Assembly: GCA_947629655.1 (NCBI GenBank)
Contig: CANREL010000008.1
Span: 1 to 54,394 of the forward strand
Origin: an uncultured Bacilli bacterium
Lineage (GTDB): Bacteria; Bacillota_I; Bacilli_A; RF39; UBA660
DNA length: 54,394 nt
Reading direction: 5' to 3'
Part shown: in pieces, positions 50,549 to 54,394 of the stretch
Numbering within the stretch: position 1 is the first letter of the stretch
Layout: every line of letters starts with the position of its first letter
Position numbers and translations under genes: made by a program
The notes under the pieces: model-generated
What the model saw: only the letters and a program-made list of their open reading frames with translations
The model's database searches: none
What the model was told of the DNA's origin: nothing

Positions 50549-52367
50549 AATAAGAGAACATTTAGATTTTATAAAACTCATCATTGCTGCTGTACTATTT
50601 ATAATCAGTTTCTTTTTCCCAAGATGTAGCTTAATTTTTATCTTTGTTGCCTACATAATAATAAGTTTTGAATTAATTATTGAAGTTGCTTGTAACATCG
50701 TAAAAGGAGAAATATTCGATGAAAAGTTTCTGATGTTGATTGCTACTTTTGGAGCTTTTATAATTGGTGAATACAACGAAGGACTAGCTGTTATGCTATT
50801 CTACCAATTTGGTGAATTGATAAGTGATAAAGCAGTTGATAACAGTCGTGATGACATAATAAAACTTATGAATTTGCGAAGTGATAAAGCTACTCTACTA
50901 GTCAATGATAAAGAAAAAGAAGTAGATCCGAGTAAAGTTAAAGTTGATGATTTAATACTTGTCAAACCTGGAGAAAAAATACCATTAGATGGGGTTGTTT
51001 TAGATGGTGTATCTTCAATTGATACTTCTAGTATTACTGGTGAGAGTAAACCGCGATCAGTAGAAATTAATAATAAAGTCATCAGTGGAACTATAAACAT
51101 GAGTGGGACTTTAATAATTAGAGTTACTTCAGAATATAAAGATTCGACAGTTAGCAAGATACTAAATTTAATTGAAAATTCAGATAAAGAAAAATCAAAT
51201 ACAGAACGTTTCATAACAAAATTTGCTAAAATATATACACCTATTGTCGTCTTCTTAGCTTTAGGAATATTTATAATTCCATCAATCGTCACAAAAGACT
51301 TTTCAACTTGGGGATATAGAAGTTTAGTATTCTTAGTAACTTCTTGTCCTTGTGCTTTAGTTCTATCAATACCACTCGCCTATTTTTCAGGAATTGGAAC
51401 TTGTAGTAGAAATGGTGTTCTCGTAAAAAATAGTGTTTACTTAGATAAGCTTTTAAACATTCAAGAAATAATATTTGATAAAACAGGAACGATTACCGAA
51501 GGAGTTTTTGAAGTTGTCAAAGTAAAAGGAAATGGTATTAAAGCAAAAGAACTATTAGAGATAGCTGCTATGTGTGAATGTCATAGTTCACATCCGATAG
51601 CTGTATCAATAAAAAATAGATATGGTAAGGAAATAGATCAGAAAAAAGTTAAAAATTACAAAGTTGTCGATGGTGGTATAACTGTTACTATAAATAAAGA
51701 TAAATACATAGTTGGTAACTATAATCTTTTAAAGAAAAACAATGTTGATTTTGAAAAGACTAAAGATATTGGAACTGTTGTATACGTTAGTAAAAATGGT
51801 AAATATCTAGGATATATCTTGATCAGTGATAAGATTAAAGCAAGTAGTAAGAAAACGGTTTCTGAGTTGAAAAAACGTGGCATTAGAGATTTAGTTGTCC
51901 TTTCTGGAGATAATGAAGACATTGTTAAAAACGTTTGTAAGAGTGTTGGAATTCAAAGATATAGTGCTGAATTGTTACCACAAGATAAAGTCACGTATTT
52001 GAATGAAGCTAAAAAAGAGAAAGTCAATGTCATGTTTGTTGGGGATGGTATTAATGATGCCCCTGCTCTATTAATCAGTGATTTAGGTGTTTCGATGGGT
52101 GGTATTGGTAGTGATGCTTCAATTGAAGCTAGTGATCTCGTCATCATGAATGATGATTTGTCAAGGATTAATAAAGCAATTGACATAGCTAAACAAACGA
52201 AAAAAATTGTCTGGCAAAACATCTCATTCGTCTTAATTATCAAAGCTATCGTTCTCATTACTGCCGCTTTAGGTTATAGCAATATAATAAGTGCTGTATT
52301 TGCGGATGTCGGTGTAACTTTGATAACAGTCATCAACACCCTTAGAATATTTAGAAAAAAATATTAA
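50538..52367 (+). CDS. cadA: Heavy-metal P-type ATPase (Cd2+/Zn2+/Pb2+ exporter, CadA-like)
   Basis: A 609-residue transporter. Membrane helices bracket 'TSCPCALVLSIPLAY' (CPC ion motif). The phosphorylation site is 'IFDKTGTITEG', the HP locus is in 'MCECHSSHPIAV', and the hinge 'GDGINDAPALLISDLGVSM'. There is no N-terminal metal-binding HMA domain. Together with the CxC-type ArsR repressor, divalent soft metals are the likely cargo. A bidirectional terminator ends the operon. Confidence 0.92.
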   Translation: MKNKIREHLDFIKLIIAAVLFIISFFFPRCSLIFIFVAYIIISFELIIEVACNIVKGEIFDEKFLMLIATFGAFIIGEYNEGLAVMLFYQFGELISDKAVDNSRDDIIKLMNLRSDKATLLVNDKEKEVDPSKVKVDDLILVKPGEKIPLDGVVLDGVSSIDTSSITGESKPRSVEINNKVISGTINMSGTLIIRVTSEYKDSTVSKILNLIENSDKEKSNTERFITKFAKIYTPIVVFLALGIFIIPSIVTKDFSTWGYRSLVFLVTSCPCALVLSIPLAYFSGIGTCSRNGVLVKNSVYLDKLLNIQEIIFDKTGTITEGVFEVVKVKGNGIKAKELLEIAAMCECHSSHPIAVSIKNRYGKEIDQKKVKNYKVVDGGITVTINKDKYIVGNYNLLKKNNVDFEKTKDIGTVVYVSKNGKYLGYILISDKIKASSKKTVSELKKRGIRDLVVLSGDNEDIVKNVCKSVGIQRYSAELLPQDKVTYLNEAKKEKVNVMFVGDGINDAPALLISDLGVSMGGIGSDASIEASDLVIMNDDLSRINKAIDIAKQTKKIVWQNISFVLIIKAIVLITAALGYSNIISAVFADVGVTLITVINTLRIFRKKY

Positions 52368-52401
52368 AAGAGATACATTCATAATCGAATGTATCTCTTT
52401 T
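52366..52401. terminator. Bidirectional terminator between cadA-like and glmS
   Basis: A perfect 15-bp stem AAAAGAGATACATTC / GAATGTATCTCTTTT with a 6-nt loop, serving both convergent genes. Confidence 0.92.
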
Positions 52402-54213
52402 TTATTCAACAGTAACTGATTTAGCCAAATTTCTTGGTTTATCAATATCGCACTTGCGCAATTTAGCTACTTGGTATGCAATCAATTGCAATGGAATGAT
52501 AGCTAATATTGGAATTAAGTAAGAATCAACTTTAGGTAAAGTAACTTTCTCATTGACAAATTCAAAATCGCTATCCAATTTTTCAGTAGTGATTAGGATG
52601 ACATCAGCACCACGGGCTTTAACTTCTTTGATATTACTAATAGTTTTTAAAGCTAAGTCTTCATCAGTCATCAAAGCTATAACTTTAGTGTGATTTTCAA
52701 TTAGGGAAATAGTTCCGTGTTTCAATTCCCCAGCTTGATAAGCTTCACTATGGATGTAGGATACTTCTTTTAATTTTAAGCTTCCTTCCATACTCATCGC
52801 ATAATCAATTCCTCTACCGATAAAGAATATGTCTTCATCTTTGTAAATTTTTTCAGCAATTTTAAAATATTTCTTTTCATCAGCTAAAACTTTTTCAACA
52901 TATTCTGGGGATGATTTTAACAATTTTAAAATTTCTTTTAGTTTAGAACTATCTATTTTTTCTCTTTCAACCATCAATTTTAAATTTATTAACATCAACA
53001 TGGCAACTTGTAATAAGTAAGCCTTAGTTGTCGCAACAGCTATTTCAACTCCTGCTCTTATGTACAAGACTTGGTCAGCTTCACGAGCTATAGTTGATGA
53101 GACGACATTGACAATTGCTAAAGTGTCAATATGATCTTCCTTAGCTTTACGCAATGAAGCAATAGTGTCAGCTGTTTCACCAGATTGAGATATCAAAATG
53201 ACAAGTGTTTTGTCATCATAGAAAACCTTCTTATAACGATATTCACTAGCTACTTCTACTGTTGTCTCAATCTCAGGATAATTTTCAAATAAATACTTAC
53301 CAATTAAGCCAGCGTGCATAGCAGAACCACAAGCAACGATGTGAATTTTGTCATATTTTCGCATGTCTGGCATCTTATCGACAAAAGAATCTAAATTCTC
53401 GACATATTCATTAATCGTATCCTTTAATACTTTGGCTTCTTCATGGATTTCTTTCAACATGAAATGATCATATCCATTTTTTTCAGCCTGTTCAACATTC
53501 CAATTAACCTCTAATTGTTCTTTACAAACACTTTTCAAATCTTTATTGTAAATTTGCACTTTTTCTTTTGTCAATTTTACAATATCATAATTGTCTAATA
53601 AGCAATACTTTTTTGTAAACTTGAGAACAGCTGAAACGTCAGAAGCAATTAAATTTTCATCTTTTCCTAACCCGATTATCAAAGGACTATCTTTTCTCGT
53701 CGCATATAACGTATCAAGATCATCATCAAAAATGATACCTAAAGCATAAGAACCCTTTATGTAACCAGCAAACTCTCTTATAACTTCTAAGTTATTCCAA
53801 ATGTTTTTACTCTTTAAATAATCTAGTAACGCACAAGCTACTTCAGTATCTGTTTCCGTTTTAAATTTGTAACCTTCTTTTTCAAGAAGACTCTTTATCT
53901 CCATATAATTTTCGATTATTCCGTTGTGAACAATTGTCACTTTTCCAACACGATGAGGATGGGAATTGTTATCGCTAGCTCCTCCATGAGTGGCCCAACG
54001 CGTATGAGCAATTCCTAAACATCCCTGTTCTTCTCTATCAATCTTTTCTTCAAGGTTAGCTATCTTTCCTTTTGATTTAATAATATTTACCTTATCAGTT
54101 ACGTACGCAATTCCAGCTGAATCATAACCGCGGTATTCCAAAGTCTTAAGACTATCTATTAATTGTTTTTGGATATTAGTTTTTTTACCAATATATCCGA
54201 TTATTCCACACAT
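52402..54213 (-). CDS. glmS: Glutamine-fructose-6-phosphate aminotransferase (isomerizing)
   Basis: A 603-residue enzyme that makes glucosamine-6-phosphate for cell-wall synthesis. Catalytic Cys2 follows Met1 ('MCGIIGYIG'). The glutaminase domain (1-235) has 'TRWATHGGASDNNSHPH' and the SIS isomerase domains (about 285-600) have 'ILISQSGETADT' and 'GRGIDYAMSMEGSLKLKEVSYIHSEAYQAGELKHG'. The end 'DKPRNLAKSVTVE' is the family C-terminus. Upstream lies the ribozyme that destroys its mRNA when GlcN6P is high. Confidence 0.98.
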   Translation of the reverse strand: MCGIIGYIGKKTNIQKQLIDSLKTLEYRGYDSAGIAYVTDKVNIIKSKGKIANLEEKIDREEQGCLGIAHTRWATHGGASDNNSHPHRVGKVTIVHNGIIENYMEIKSLLEKEGYKFKTETDTEVACALLDYLKSKNIWNNLEVIREFAGYIKGSYALGIIFDDDLDTLYATRKDSPLIIGLGKDENLIASDVSAVLKFTKKYCLLDNYDIVKLTKEKVQIYNKDLKSVCKEQLEVNWNVEQAEKNGYDHFMLKEIHEEAKVLKDTINEYVENLDSFVDKMPDMRKYDKIHIVACGSAMHAGLIGKYLFENYPEIETTVEVASEYRYKKVFYDDKTLVILISQSGETADTIASLRKAKEDHIDTLAIVNVVSSTIAREADQVLYIRAGVEIAVATTKAYLLQVAMLMLINLKLMVEREKIDSSKLKEILKLLKSSPEYVEKVLADEKKYFKIAEKIYKDEDIFFIGRGIDYAMSMEGSLKLKEVSYIHSEAYQAGELKHGTISLIENHTKVIALMTDEDLALKTISNIKEVKARGADVILITTEKLDSDFEFVNEKVTLPKVDSYLIPILAIIPLQLIAYQVAKLRKCDIDKPRNLAKSVTVE

Positions 54214-54240
54214 TTATTTTCCTCCACGACAAAAATATTA

Positions 54241-54372
54241 GTGTGATATATTTTTTGTTGTAATGTTGATTTTACTTTTTATTACATATCTAACGATTCA
54301 CCAACCGTAGTAGTACCCGCCGAAAACTTCGATAATCTACTAACCTCGTCATCTATTTAAAGATCTGGCGCT
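54241..54372 (-). ncRNA. glmS ribozyme
   Basis: The conserved elements appear in order on the minus strand: cleavage region AGCGCCAGA, then GACGAGG, TTATCGAAGTTTTCGGCGG, and CTACGGTTG. Self-cleavage is expected between A54372 and G54371 in the presence of glucosamine-6-phosphate. The exact 3' limit is uncertain. It lies about 30 bp before the GGAGG site of glmS. Confidence 0.92.
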
Positions 54373-54394
54373 CAGTATAAAAATACAACCTTTC

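Noticed and set aside
54373..54394. TATACT just upstream of the glmS ribozyme as a -10 element
   Set aside because: A start 6-7 nt downstream would lie beyond the cleavage site, so the promoter must be further upstream, outside the window.

Overview
The window is a low-GC (AT-rich) chromosomal segment of a spore-forming Bacillota. The signs are a cotJ spore-coat operon, a collagen-like surface or exosporium protein, a glmS ribozyme, Bacillota-style Shine-Dalgarno sites, and TGA used as stop. The lineage cannot be fixed from sequence alone; an uncultured gut Bacilli-type organism is a guess.

Layout. Positions 1-13472 are host: a collagen-like protein (partial), a membrane-anchored unknown, a radical SAM enzyme with a Cys-rich partner, a LysR regulator, an SseB-like protein, a phospholipase-C-like protein, a DUF523 protein, a uracil-DNA-glycosylase-like protein, two response-regulator proteins (one with a degenerate HD-GYP domain), a degenerate exonuclease-like protein, a low-molecular-weight phosphatase, two membrane proteins, an aminoglycoside-phosphotransferase-like kinase, and the 3' half of cotJC. 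Positions 13473-47201 are a complete 33.7 kb prophage. Positions 47173-54394 are host again: the 5' half of cotJC, a fused cotJA-cotJB gene, tRNA-His, prs, a metallophosphoesterase, an ArsR/P-type ATPase metal-efflux operon, and glmS with its ribozyme.

Main result. The prophage sits inside cotJC, which encodes a manganese-catalase-like spore coat protein. A 15-bp direct repeat (13473-13487 and 47187-47201) marks the crossover. Joining the flanks across it restores one 192-codon frame, with all five expected dimanganese ligands at E35, E65, H68, E136 and H169. The phage sides of the two junctions carry a 13-bp perfect inverted repeat, as expected for attP of a large serine recombinase, and such a recombinase ends 2 bp from attR. 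This is the architecture of sporulation-controlled intervening elements such as skin in sigK and SPbeta in spsM. It suggests that excision in the mother cell could rebuild cotJC.

Phage. Gene content points to a short-tailed (podovirus-like) temperate phage: terminase, portal, scaffold, N4-gp56-type capsid protein, adaptor, tail-tube/stabilisation protein, coiled-coil internal protein, a 2180-residue polyvalent ejection-type protein (HEITH metalloprotease motif, MuF-C/PBECR-like domain, LPD38-like region), collagen-like fibres, holin and M23/SH3 endolysin, all read leftward. Early genes (Cro-like, replication, tyrosine recombinase, HNH, SpoVG, ArpU-like) also read leftward from 44.2 kb. The lysogeny arm (CI/LexA-like repressor, unknown gene, serine recombinase) reads rightward.

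Other points. Two probable non-coding RNAs lie near the two prophage ends. Each has a consensus-like sigma-A promoter and an intrinsic terminator: about 250 nt at 14331-14581, directly upstream of a PBECR3-like gene, and about 83 nt at 45508-45590. Two phage genes are out of frame at homopolymers (A7 at 13739-13745, G8 at 40537-40544).
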